A program made the position numbers and the translations under genes. Of a stretch of 14,084 nt of DNA, positions 6,593 through 13,291 are shown piece after piece (position 1 is the first letter of the stretch; every line of letters starts with the position of its first letter). The stretch comes from Candidatus Woesearchaeota archaeon (GTDB lineage: Archaea; Nanobdellota; Nanobdellia; SCGC-AAA011-G17; JACQNH01), in NCBI GenBank assembly GCA_016203175.1, contig JACQNH010000042.1:1-14084 (forward strand), read 5' to 3'. Under the pieces are notes generated by a model. The model saw only the letters and a list, made by a program, of their open reading frames with translations. It searched no databases and was not told where the DNA came from.

Positions 6593-7030
6593 ATGGGTAG
6601 AAAATCCCGAGGATTAGGAGCTGGAAGGAAATTAAAGCTTAAAAGAAGTAAGTTTAGATGGAGTAATAAATGGTTTACTAGAAGAGCTTTAAATTTAAGG
6701 AAGAAGTCTGATCCTTTAGAAGGTGCTCATCAAGCTAAAGGTATGGTTTTAGAAAAAGTGCAAATTGAAGCTAAGCAACCAAACTCTGCTATGAGGAAGG
6801 CTGTAAAGGTACAATTATTAAAAAATGGTAGAAGGGTAACAGCTTTTGCACCTGGAAATAATGCTATTAAGTTAATTGATGAACACGATGAGGTTGTTGT
6901 TGAATGTATAGGTGGAGCAATGGGAAAATCTAAAGGAGATATTCCTGGGACAAGATGGAAGGTTATTAAGGTTAATGATCAAAGTTTGGATGCTTTAGTT
7001 AGAGGAAAAATAGAAAAAGGTAGAAGATAA
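6593..7030 (+). CDS. rps12: 30S ribosomal protein uS12, archaeal type
   Basis: uS12 lies at the decoding centre of the small subunit and affects accuracy. The 145-residue protein has the archaeal/eukaryotic form: a basic N-terminal extension, KQPNSAMRK (61-69) in the loop near the decoding site, NGRRVTAFAPGNNA, and GKSKGDIPGTRWKV near the end. Bacterial S12 has a different N-terminus and the loop KKPNSALRK. It is followed after one base by uS7, the conserved archaeal order. The start is fixed by the TATA box at leaderless distance. Confidence 0.97.
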   Translation: MGRKSRGLGAGRKLKLKRSKFRWSNKWFTRRALNLRKKSDPLEGAHQAKGMVLEKVQIEAKQPNSAMRKAVKVQLLKNGRRVTAFAPGNNAIKLIDEHDEVVVECIGGAMGKSKGDIPGTRWKVIKVNDQSLDALVRGKIEKGRR

Positions 7031-7031
7031 T

Positions 7032-7628
7032 ATGAATTTTAAATTATTTAATAAGTGGGATGTAAGTGGAATCCAAGTTAGTGATGAGGGTTTGAAGAGA
7101 TATGTATCAGTAATTCCTGTATTGGTTCCAAGAAGTGGTGGAAGGTATGGGGGGATAAGATTTTATAAAAGCAAGTACAATATTGTTGAAAGATTAATGA
7201 ATAAGTTAATGGGGCCTGGGCATAAAGGTAAAAAACATAAGTTAACTTCTGGACATACAGGTGGAAAAGGGTTTAAAGTTTATAAATTGATTGAGAAAAC
7301 TTTTGAAGTTGTAGAGCAATTAACTAAAAAGAATCCTATTGAAGTTTTTGTTAAGGCTGTTGAGAATGCTGCTCCTAGAGATGAAATTACTTCTATTGAA
7401 TATGGTGGTGCTAGATATCCTCAATCTGTTGACTGCGCACCTCAAAGAAGGATTGATGTTGCTTTAAGAATGATGGTTCAAGGATCTTTTCATAAATCTT
7501 ACAATAATAAAAAGAAAATGCATGAATTTTTAGCTGAAGAAATTGTTAATGCTTATAATAAAGACAATAAAAGTAATGCTATTGCTAAGAAAATAGAGTT
7601 AGAAAGACAAGCTGATTCTGCAAGATAA
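7032..7628 (+). CDS. rps7: 30S ribosomal protein uS7, archaeal type
   Basis: uS7 nucleates assembly of the head of the small subunit and contacts the E-site tRNA. The protein is 198 residues, the usual archaeal length. Typical segments are NIVERLMNKLM, NPIEVFVKAVENAAPRDE, the ARYPQSVDCAPQRRIDVALR stretch and the C-terminal RQADSAR. It starts one base after the uS12 stop, so it is probably translated by coupling. The elongation factor genes that often follow in archaeal str operons are absent; an unrelated gene with its own TATA box comes next. Confidence 0.97.
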   Translation: MNFKLFNKWDVSGIQVSDEGLKRYVSVIPVLVPRSGGRYGGIRFYKSKYNIVERLMNKLMGPGHKGKKHKLTSGHTGGKGFKVYKLIEKTFEVVEQLTKKNPIEVFVKAVENAAPRDEITSIEYGGARYPQSVDCAPQRRIDVALRMMVQGSFHKSYNNKKKMHEFLAEEIVNAYNKDNKSNAIAKKIELERQADSAR

Positions 7629-7667
7629 TTATATATTTCCTAAATAGTATTTTGAATAAGACAAAAC

Positions 7668-7676
7668 TTTATTAAT
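7668..7676 (+). promoter_or_regulatory. TATA box of the 125-residue gene
   Basis: CTTTATTAA lies about 26-27 bases before the ATG at 7699. It decides the start: an in-frame TTG at 7684 would be upstream of the expected transcription start. Confidence 0.45.
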
Positions 7677-7698
7677 TTAACTTTTGATTCTTTATTAT

Positions 7699-8076
7699 AT
7701 GGTTGTTAGATACTTTAATTTAAAAGTTGGTAAACCGGATGTTAATGGTTCTGTTTTAGAAGTTGATATGGCTAAAGAGTTAGAAAGAAGGGTAGTGTGT
7801 AAAACAGAAAATAAACAACCAAGATTATTTGGGCATAGAGATGGAAGAACAATTTATTATTTCCAAATTGAGGAAGGGCTTGTAAAACTTGCTTTAGTTG
7901 ATGGTGAATTAACTATTGTAGATATACTGAGAAATGAAGGAGTTAAAGTGTATTTTAAAGAGCTAGATGAACCAACTGCAAAAAAAATGATTGAGGATTG
8001 TGAGTACTGGACTTTGTTAAGGGGTTATGTTGGACCTGATCTTCCTGCACCTAGTGCTTTAGATGGGAAGTTATAA
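7699..8076 (+). CDS. Hypothetical 125-residue protein downstream of uS7
   Basis: I do not recognise this family. The product is soluble, mixed alpha/beta, with a strand-rich first half (RTIYYFQIEEGLVKLALVDG) and a helical section EPTAKKMIEDCEYW, ending in a proline-rich tail PDLPAPSALDGKL. It has one pair of cysteines far apart and no metal motif. Start at the ATG at 7699, because the TATA box fits it. Codon use matches the ribosomal genes before it, which suggests a resident gene that is well expressed, but that is an inference. Confidence 0.7.
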   Translation: MVVRYFNLKVGKPDVNGSVLEVDMAKELERRVVCKTENKQPRLFGHRDGRTIYYFQIEEGLVKLALVDGELTIVDILRNEGVKVYFKELDEPTAKKMIEDCEYWTLLRGYVGPDLPAPSALDGKL

Positions 8077-8104
8077 ATTTCTGTTCATATTAAGTCTTAG
8101 AATT

Positions 8105-8656
8105 TCAATAACCATACGTACTTGATTTTTGTTCAAACTCTTCGCCATAACTAGAAGTTACTGGTATATCGCTAAATAAAGAACATCTAATTGAATGTAA
8201 GTCATTTCTTAATGAGTCAATGCTTATAATTCTTGAGTATGGATCTTTAGTTTGCCTTTCTAGATATGGATAACGGCCAACTGGTTTATTGATTAATGGG
8301 TTAACTATGCAAGAACCAGGTCCTCTTGGTACATTGTATATAGGGGGTTTATTGATGTTTTGTAAACTTTCTGATTCTTCATGCGCAATTGATTCTTCTT
8401 GGACACCACTAATTGCTGGTCTTTCTCTTTTTTCAAAGTATCTTAAACAATTATGCGTGAACCAATATTCTTCTCCAAATAAAGGTTTAACTCCAAATCT
8501 TCCTGGATTCTCTAATTGTTTCATGTATTGCGCACATTGATCAAAAGAGACGTTTCCTGTTAATTTTCCATCTGAAAGTGTTAATAAAAAAGCTATTAAA
8601 CTTAGTATTAAGAAGCCGGTTACAATAATCTTTATTTGTTTTTTTTCCTCTTCCAT
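8105..8656 (-). CDS. Membrane-anchored extracytoplasmic protein with four cysteines
   Basis: The 183-residue product begins with a short charged head (MEEEKKQIK), a hydrophobic helix at about 9-28, and then SDGKLTGNV; an '(L/I)TGNV' stretch after the anchor is common in surface proteins of DPANN archaea, in my experience. The rest should lie outside the membrane. Cysteines at 41, 70, 116 and 158 could form two disulfides. The middle (about 80-110) is polar and low in structure and the tail is rich in Ser, Glu and Tyr. No catalytic motif is visible. GAGG six bases before the ATG may act as ribosome-binding site. It follows the methyltransferase by 37 bases on the same strand. Confidence 0.65.
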   Translation of the reverse strand: MEEEKKQIKIIVTGFLILSLIAFLLTLSDGKLTGNVSFDQCAQYMKQLENPGRFGVKPLFGEEYWFTHNCLRYFEKRERPAISGVQEESIAHEESESLQNINKPPIYNVPRGPGSCIVNPLINKPVGRYPYLERQTKDPYSRIISIDSLRNDLHSIRCSLFSDIPVTSSYGEEFEQKSSTYGY

Positions 8657-8693
8657 TTAAGCCTCTTTTTTATTTATTGATTTAATATTATAT

Positions 8694-9302
8694 TTAAATG
8701 TTTCTACTATTTTTTGCAAATTGTGTAATCTGCCTTTTATTTCCCTTTTTGGTGTATTTGCATATGTAGATGAATGCTGGTGGGATGTTTAAAGAGGTAA
8801 AATTTACATTTACTTGCGAGAATAATTGTTTAATTTGTTTATAAGATCTTAATGAATACTGGAATTGGATGTATAAACCATTTTGTTTTAATGATTTTGA
8901 AATTGAATTTAAAATAATTTCCCTAGTCTCTTTTGGTAATACAGCTAAAGGTAAACCAGAGATAATGTAATCAGCTTTTTTAATTTTTAACTTTTTTAAG
9001 TGGTGTAAAATCTTTTCTGCTGAATCATTTATAATGTATAAACGCTCGTCTTCTATTTTACTGATGGTTTTGCAAAATTCTTCATTAGTTTCAAAGATTA
9101 TTAATTTTGATTCTAAGTCCATATTTTTAAGTAATTCTTTTGTGATGCAACCGTTTCCTGAACCTAATTCAAGTATATACCTGGCATTTGAAAAGTCTAT
9201 TGGGGAAATCATTTTTTTTATTAAATATTTAGAGCTTGGAGTTATTGAACCTATAAGTCTTGGGTTTTTTAAATATTGTAGAAAGAATTTAGTTCTATGC
9301 AT
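8694..9302 (-). CDS. Class I SAM-dependent methyltransferase, PmtA-like
   Basis: The 202-residue protein has a Rossmann methyltransferase core: motif I ILELGSGNG (43-51), the acidic end of strand 2 at Glu71, Asp93 in the adenine-contacting region, and SGLPL (115-119) at motif IV. The N-terminal FLQYLKNPRLIGSITPSSKYL is characteristic of the phospholipid N-methyltransferase group (COG3963, PmtA and relatives, themselves close to KsgA). That group adds methyl groups to phosphatidylethanolamine in bacteria. In an archaeon the target is unclear, either an ether lipid head group or another amine. Its own TATA box lies 27 bases upstream. The C-terminus is basic and probably flexible. Confidence 0.75.
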   Translation of the reverse strand: MHRTKFFLQYLKNPRLIGSITPSSKYLIKKMISPIDFSNARYILELGSGNGCITKELLKNMDLESKLIIFETNEEFCKTISKIEDERLYIINDSAEKILHHLKKLKIKKADYIISGLPLAVLPKETREIILNSISKSLKQNGLYIQFQYSLRSYKQIKQLFSQVNVNFTSLNIPPAFIYICKYTKKGNKRQITQFAKNSRNI

Positions 9303-9325
9303 GAAGTTATTTTTAAATTAATTGA

Positions 9326-9333
9326 ATATAAAC
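9326..9333 (-). promoter_or_regulatory. TATA box of the methyltransferase gene
   Basis: On the minus strand TTTATATT is centred 27 bases before the ATG at 9302, with no ribosome-binding site. It lies just past the last codons of the degenerate ORF described next. Confidence 0.5.
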
Positions 9334-9334
9334 T

Positions 9335-9588
9335 TTATTGTATTTTAGAGTTATCTTTTCCTTTATGCCCTCCCATGTTCTGATAATTTATTGCTTAAAT
9401 GAAAGGAATAATCAAGATTTGTAATGAGTAAACCTAAACTTCCACCTAGAATTTTCCTTATTCCTTCTATTATCAGGTAAATTAGAAAAATTATTAGTAT
9501 CCAATATATAACGTTGGGAATAAAAGAAGTTTTTTCTGAGGTCCATCAATAAACTTAAATCTTCAAAATTAAGGGTTGAGAATGACAT
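9335..9588 (-). pseudogene. Frameshifted small membrane-protein gene
   Basis: An ATG at 9588, five bases after the nucleotidyltransferase stop, begins MSFSTLNFEDLSLLMDLRK. The frame then loses sense, but after a one-base shift in an A6 run (about 9529-9534) the sequence reads SFIPNVIYWILIIFLIYL and IIEGIRKILGGSLG, a clear membrane helix with a basic cytoplasmic flank. It continues LLITNLDYSFHLSNKLSEH and hits a stop at 9363-9365. A second one-base shift there would extend it by GGHKGKDNSKIQ to a stop at 9335-9337. The pieces together look like one small membrane protein of about 85 residues with two frameshifts. It could be a decayed gene or contain assembly errors; the unshifted frame gives 58 residues ending at 9412. 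Confidence 0.55.
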
Positions 9589-9593
9589 GCACG

Positions 9594-10418
9594 TTATTTT
9601 TTTAGAATATCTTCACATTCTCTTATAAATTCTAAGGACTTCTTTTTTACACTTTCTATTTCATTTTTCTCAAAAATTCTACCCTTTCTTAATTGGGTTT
9701 TTAAATTGTATATTTCATAGGGAAGTCTATTCAATTCTATTAAAAACTCTTTTTCAAATTGTTTACACATAGCTAAATCCGTTTCTGCATAGATATTTTT
9801 TGTCCGTAACATATTACTTGAAAGTCTGAGAACTGAATAAAAGAGAACTTCTAAATACAACACCTTATTAAGTTTCCCCTTTATAATTTTTACTCCTTTA
9901 GAAGTTGGCTCTAGATAAAATATCTCTTTTTTTTCTATCCAGTGTTTCATTGCAGGAATTCCATCAATTTTATTAAACAAATCCATAGGAGAGACTGAAG
10001 AAACTTTGCTAATCTGTAACAAAGGTATCCCTATTAAAGGTTTGTAGTGCTGAAAAGAAAATCTAGTCAAAGTAGATTCATACTTTTTATATCCTTTCAA
10101 AGTATAAATTAAAAAGTGGATCATGGTTGTTTTTTCCTTGGCTGATTTTATTTTTATTGGGCCTATCCTAGATGAAGAGGTTATTCCCAATTTTCCAGAA
10201 GAATATTTATTTTTTAAAAGATTGATTAATTGTTTTAAACTATCAAAGAGAGATTTATTCAACTTATTACAGATAATAACTAAATCCAAATCATTAAATT
10301 TCTCTAGAGACTTGTGGGGGTTTGAAAAAGAGCCAACAAGAGTTAAAGAGATAATACTCTTGTCAGCTAATAACTCTTCCTTAATATCTTTAACTATTTT
10401 TTTTATTAGAACTGCCAT
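9594..10418 (-). CDS. Minimal nucleotidyltransferase-fold protein
   Basis: The 274-residue protein has the polymerase-beta-type nucleotidyltransferase signature: LVGSFSNP (28-34) with Gly29-Ser30, followed by FNDLDLVII with Asp43 and Asp45 as metal ligands. The third carboxylate is not obvious. After the catalytic half (about 1-115), a helical C-terminal half (about 150-274) is rich in Lys and Glu. Such proteins add nucleotides to small molecules, proteins or RNA; several are toxins or antibiotic-modifying enzymes, but nothing here shows the substrate. The start is supported by AGGAG seven bases upstream (10426-10430), unlike the leaderless genes nearby. It lies between the decarboxylase and the degenerate membrane gene. 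Confidence 0.68.
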   Translation of the reverse strand: MAVLIKKIVKDIKEELLADKSIISLTLVGSFSNPHKSLEKFNDLDLVIICNKLNKSLFDSLKQLINLLKNKYSSGKLGITSSSRIGPIKIKSAKEKTTMIHFLIYTLKGYKKYESTLTRFSFQHYKPLIGIPLLQISKVSSVSPMDLFNKIDGIPAMKHWIEKKEIFYLEPTSKGVKIIKGKLNKVLYLEVLFYSVLRLSSNMLRTKNIYAETDLAMCKQFEKEFLIELNRLPYEIYNLKTQLRKGRIFEKNEIESVKKKSLEFIRECEDILKK

Positions 10419-10544
10419 AAGTTAACTCCTGGAATGTTATATTATTACAATCAAAATAGAAAGTTTTAACATTTATTAAGTTTCCGTTTTAACTGCTGTG
10501 TGGCATGATTAGCTTTTTTTGAATAGATTTGATGAGACTTTAAG

Positions 10545-10570
10545 AAATTTAAATCTTCAAATGTTAAGGT
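10545..10570. repeat. Diverged direct repeat, copy 2 of 2 (copy 1 at 9551-9576)
   Basis: On the minus strand both copies read ACC(C)TTAA, then a T-rich step, then TTTGAAGATTTAA(A/G)TTT. They encode the shared TLxFEDL peptide and lie a short distance after the stop codons of the decarboxylase and the nucleotidyltransferase. The similarity fades outside this core. Most likely two paralogous small genes; a shared regulatory site is the alternative. Confidence 0.5.
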
Positions 10571-10576
10571 GGGGGT

Positions 10577-10585
10577 GGCGCGTGT
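10577..10585. repeat. GC-rich inverted repeat, left arm (GGCGCGTGT)
   Basis: GGCGCGTGT directly follows the decarboxylase gene end and is the perfect reverse complement of ACACGCGCC at 11759-11767, upstream of its start. In a genome this AT-rich, a shared GC-rich 9-mer is very unlikely by chance. Next to both arms is the 7-mer GGTGGGG (10568-10574 and 11773-11779) in direct orientation. Confidence 0.6.
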
Positions 10586-11716
10586 TTAAGTAATGTTATT
10601 AAATATTTCTAACGGTGTCTGTTTTTGTTTATATAACTTATACTTATTATTTCTCTTAATTATAATTGTTGGATCGGGAAAAGCCATATTATTTCTTAAA
10701 GAAAATGTGTAAGCTCCAACGTTATCAATGCGAATAAGTTCTCCTTCATTTAATTTTACACTATAAACCTTTTTTTGGATTATATCCGCAGCAAAACACA
10801 AATTTCCTGCGAAGTTATATTTGTATTTTCCTTTTTTTGTTTTTATTCTATAGTTTGCATTTACCAATGGAATCAAAAAATTTCCTGCGAGATCTAAAAT
10901 AATCCAATTATTATAGATAGATAAAATTCTGGTTACACAATAACAAGAATCTTCAATCAGATATCTGCCAGGTTCAAAAATTAAATTGTACCTATTTTTA
11001 TTTGCTTTATTTATTGCTCTCCCAAAATCAAGAATAGATTTACTATTCTCGTTCAGTATACTTTCTGAAGCAAACCCTCCACCCAAGTCTAAATAAGTGA
11101 TCTGATTTTTTGCTAAATTATCTAAAGCTTTAAAATTTTCTACATAATTATTGGGAGTTATAGAATTGGTTCCAATGTGCGAATGAAGTATTTTTAATCT
11201 CAAATATCGGTTGTTTTTAATAATTTTTTCAGCTTTTTTATAATCCCTTCTTTTTATTCCAAATTTGGAGTTACTAAAACTCTTCTTGTGATGCAAGTTT
11301 ATTTCGGGGTCGATACGTAATCCAATTTTCACAACTTTTCTTAATCGCCTAGAAATCGATGAAATTTTTTCAAGTTCATCTATGGAATTTATATTTATTG
11401 AAAAGAGATTTTTTTGAGTAGATTCAATAAATTCTTTGTTGGTTCTACCAAGTCCATTAAAAATGATTTTATTATTATCAACTCCAATTTTTTCAGTAAA
11501 ATATAATTCTTGGTTGGAGATTATTTCTGCAAAAGCTCCCAATCGTTTTAATGCTTTCAGTATTTCTGGATGAAAATTGGTCTTATATGAATAAGCAATT
11601 ATTGAGTTAGGAAATGCCTTCTTAAATTTAAGAAAGGTCTCTTCTAGTTTATCTAAATCTATAACAAAAAGAGGAGTTCCATACTTTTTAGCTAATAATT
11701 TAATGTTATCTCTCAT
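10586..11716 (-). CDS. Fold-type III PLP-dependent amino acid decarboxylase
   Basis: The 376-residue protein belongs to the ornithine/diaminopimelate decarboxylase family (alanine-racemase-like barrel). Visible signs: AYSYKTN with the Schiff-base Lys45, HSHIGTN (178-184), DLGGGF with the phosphate-binding glycines 212-214, EPGR (248-251), Cys307 and Asp311 in GNLCFAAD (the active-site pair from the second subunit), and GAYTFS with Tyr336. All catalytic residues are there, so it should be active. The GNLCFAAD motif is neither the CESxD of LysA nor the CDxxD of ornithine decarboxylase, so the substrate is open (diaminopimelate, ornithine, lysine or a carboxynorspermidine-like compound). It is enclosed by GC-rich inverted repeats and seems to interrupt a small gene, which suggests acquisition. 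Confidence 0.85.
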   Translation of the reverse strand: MRDNIKLLAKKYGTPLFVIDLDKLEETFLKFKKAFPNSIIAYSYKTNFHPEILKALKRLGAFAEIISNQELYFTEKIGVDNNKIIFNGLGRTNKEFIESTQKNLFSININSIDELEKISSISRRLRKVVKIGLRIDPEINLHHKKSFSNSKFGIKRRDYKKAEKIIKNNRYLRLKILHSHIGTNSITPNNYVENFKALDNLAKNQITYLDLGGGFASESILNENSKSILDFGRAINKANKNRYNLIFEPGRYLIEDSCYCVTRILSIYNNWIILDLAGNFLIPLVNANYRIKTKKGKYKYNFAGNLCFAADIIQKKVYSVKLNEGELIRIDNVGAYTFSLRNNMAFPDPTIIIKRNNKYKLYKQKQTPLEIFNNIT

Positions 11717-11756
11717 CTAATCAATAAAACCCAAGATACTTTATTAAACTATTGTT

Positions 11757-11843
11757 TCACACGCGCCGTCTGGGTGGGGAAGATGTCACTAAAATGATTA
11801 TTATCCAATCGATTAACTCTAATTTAATATTCTTTGTTAACAT
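11757..11843 (-). pseudogene. Short ORF upstream of the decarboxylase, likely 5' gene fragment
   Basis: An ATG at 11843 opens 28 codons to a TGA at 11757-11759. The product is MLTKNIKLELIDWIIIILV followed by TSSPPRRRV, so a short membrane helix and then a basic tail whose last codons lie in the inverted repeat. The minus-strand TATA box TTATATTAA (11865-11873) lies 26 bases upstream, which supports a real start. Joining it to the remnant at 10466-10585 through the shared CCCCACC, with one extra C, would give a 57-residue membrane protein. That join is an inference. Confidence 0.4.
11759..11767. repeat. GC-rich inverted repeat, right arm (ACACGCGCC)
   Basis: This is the partner of GGCGCGTGT at 10577-10585. 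The arm lies 43 bases upstream of the decarboxylase start, so together the arms enclose the gene and its probable promoter (minus-strand TTTAATAAAG near 11742-11751) in a unit of about 1.19 kb. Confidence 0.6.
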
Positions 11844-11864
11844 ATTAGTTTAGAGGTAAAACCC

Positions 11865-11873
11865 ATTAATATA
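11865..11873 (-). promoter_or_regulatory. TATA box of the short ORF at 11843
   Basis: TTATATTAA on the minus strand is centred 26 bases before the ATG at 11843, the same distance as for intact genes in this window. Confidence 0.4.
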
Positions 11874-11963
11874 ACTTTCGTAGAGATTTATGTAAAACTT
11901 ATTAATAAAATTGTAAATTCTTATAGAAAAGTAAGATGCTTTAGATAAAATTTTGTACAAAAC

Positions 11964-11972
11964 CTTTTTAAC
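11964..11972 (+). promoter_or_regulatory. TATA box of the enolase-like gene
   Basis: CTTTTTAAC is centred 26 bases before the ATG at 11994, with no ribosome-binding site. The stretch from 11874 to 11963 holds nothing else I can support. Confidence 0.45.
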
Positions 11973-11993
11973 TCTTGAAATTAAGTAAAATGT

Positions 11994-13169
11994 ATGTTAA
12001 TCAAAGATGTTAAGGCAAAGAGCATTTTGGATTCTAATGGTAATGAATGCATTGAAGTGTCTGTTAATAATTCTACTGCTTCAATAGGTTATGGCATGTC
12101 AAGAAGTTCTAAGGAGGCTATTGCTTATCCTTCTCAAGGTGTAGGTTTTGTGGTGAATAAAATAAATAATGAATTAGCTTTAAAATTAAAAGGAATGAAA
12201 ATTGAAAGTTATGAGGATCTAGAACATGTAGAAGAATATTTTGATACTAAAACATTAGGACATAATGCTTTAGTTGCTTTAGAGATGGCTGCTTTAAAGG
12301 CGGTTGGTAATGAAGTTTGGAGGCTAATTGATAAGACTGCTTTTAAGTTACCTACTCAGTTAGGGAACTGTATTGGTGGTGGAGCGCATATAAAAGCAAA
12401 TGACGCACCTGATATTCAAGAATTTTTATTAATACCTAGAACTGATTCTTTTGAAGAGGGTTTTTATGCAAATTTAAGGGCTTACAAATTAATTGGAAAC
12501 AAATTAAATACTCAAAGAAAGGATATGGAAAATGCTTTTGTTCCAAGATTGAGTTGTATGGAGGTTTTAGATTTATTGCACGATATTATATTAAAGATTA
12601 AGGATGAATTAAATGTTAAGTTAGAATTGGGTTTGGATGTTGCTGCTTCTCAATTATATAAAAAAGGAACTTATGTTTATAAGAACTTTTCAAATGAGAG
12701 AAAGGAAAAATCTTTAACAACCTATGAGCAGATGCTTTTTCTTTCTTCTTTAGTTCAGGATTTTAATGTTAGATATATAGAAGATCCTTTTCATGAGAAT
12801 GATTTTGAATCTTTTTCTAAATTAAAGAAATTAGTTAAAAGTAAATGTTTAGTAACTGGGGATGATTTAACTTCTACAAATCCTTTATTTATTAAAAAGG
12901 CTATACAGCAAGATTCTATTAATGCGGTTATAATAAAACCTAATCAAATTGGTTCTTTATTAAAAATGCGTGAAGCTGTTTTTTTAGCAAAGGATAATAG
13001 GATACAAACAGTATTCTCACATAGGTCTGGAGAGACTTTGGATAGTACAATTGCGCAATTAGCTTTTGGTTTTCAATCTGATTATGTAAAGTTTGGAATT
13101 TTTGGAAAAGAGAGGGTTGTAAAACTAAAAGAGCTCATAAAAATTGAAAAAAGTCTAATTTTACCATGA
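11994..13169 (+). CDS. Divergent enolase-family protein
   Basis: Enolase turns 2-phosphoglycerate into phosphoenolpyruvate. The 391-residue protein keeps the barrel metal ligands Asp215 (LGLDVAAS), Glu263 (YIEDPF) and Asp290 (TGDD), the base Lys315 (IIKPNQIGS), His343-Arg344-Ser345 (FSHRSGET) and a Lys366 in YVKFG. It is shorter than usual enolases (about 415-430). Two catalytic loops differ: the N-terminal SGASTG loop is replaced by MSRSSK (35-40), and the usual GDEGGFAP is KDMENAFVP (176-184), so the acid Glu is shifted or lost. It may be a fast-evolving true enolase or a paralogue with another substrate. No other glycolysis gene is in the window. An out-of-frame ATG at 11990 overlaps the start. 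Confidence 0.8.
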   Translation: MLIKDVKAKSILDSNGNECIEVSVNNSTASIGYGMSRSSKEAIAYPSQGVGFVVNKINNELALKLKGMKIESYEDLEHVEEYFDTKTLGHNALVALEMAALKAVGNEVWRLIDKTAFKLPTQLGNCIGGGAHIKANDAPDIQEFLLIPRTDSFEEGFYANLRAYKLIGNKLNTQRKDMENAFVPRLSCMEVLDLLHDIILKIKDELNVKLELGLDVAASQLYKKGTYVYKNFSNERKEKSLTTYEQMLFLSSLVQDFNVRYIEDPFHENDFESFSKLKKLVKSKCLVTGDDLTSTNPLFIKKAIQQDSINAVIIKPNQIGSLLKMREAVFLAKDNRIQTVFSHRSGETLDSTIAQLAFGFQSDYVKFGIFGKERVVKLKELIKIEKSLILP

Positions 13170-13277
13170 AATCACTCAAGAGTTAAAATTCATGTATAAA
13201 TTTTAAAGTGGTTATAAACTTTTTTAAACTAAGAAATTTTTGTATTTGTAACATATTATATCATGATACCTAAATAA

Positions 13278-13283
13278 AGGAGG
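13278..13283 (+). promoter_or_regulatory. Strong Shine-Dalgarno that fixes a TTG start
   Basis: AAGGAGG ends at 13283 and lies eight bases before the TTG at 13292. A GTG at 13283 overlaps the site and is therefore unlikely as start. Upstream TATA candidates at 13211-13219 (GTTATAAAC) and 13221-13229 (TTTTTAAAC) would give a leader of about 40-50 bases, unlike the leaderless genes around it. Confidence 0.7.
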
Positions 13284-13291
13284 TGGGTAAA

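Larger units (their letters stand above)
10466..10585 (-). pseudogene. ORF remnant after the decarboxylase, with TLxFEDL motif
   Basis: Directly after the decarboxylase TAA, the same frame stays open for 39 codons to a TAA at 10466-10468. It has no start codon of its own. It contains TPTLTFEDLNFL and then a basic, polar helix-like section (SKKANHATQQLKRKLNK). TLTFEDLNFL resembles TLNFEDLSLL at the start of the degenerate membrane gene at 9588, so the two are probably related. It looks like the 3' part of a gene whose 5' part may be the ORF at 11757-11843. Read-through of the stop is possible but not supported. Confidence 0.4.

Noticed and set aside
9529..9534. A AAA AAC slippery heptamer in the frameshifted small gene, considered as programmed -1 frameshifting
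   Set aside because: A -1 shift leads into a frame that soon stops; the sensible membrane segment needs a +1 shift, so the heptamer does not explain it.
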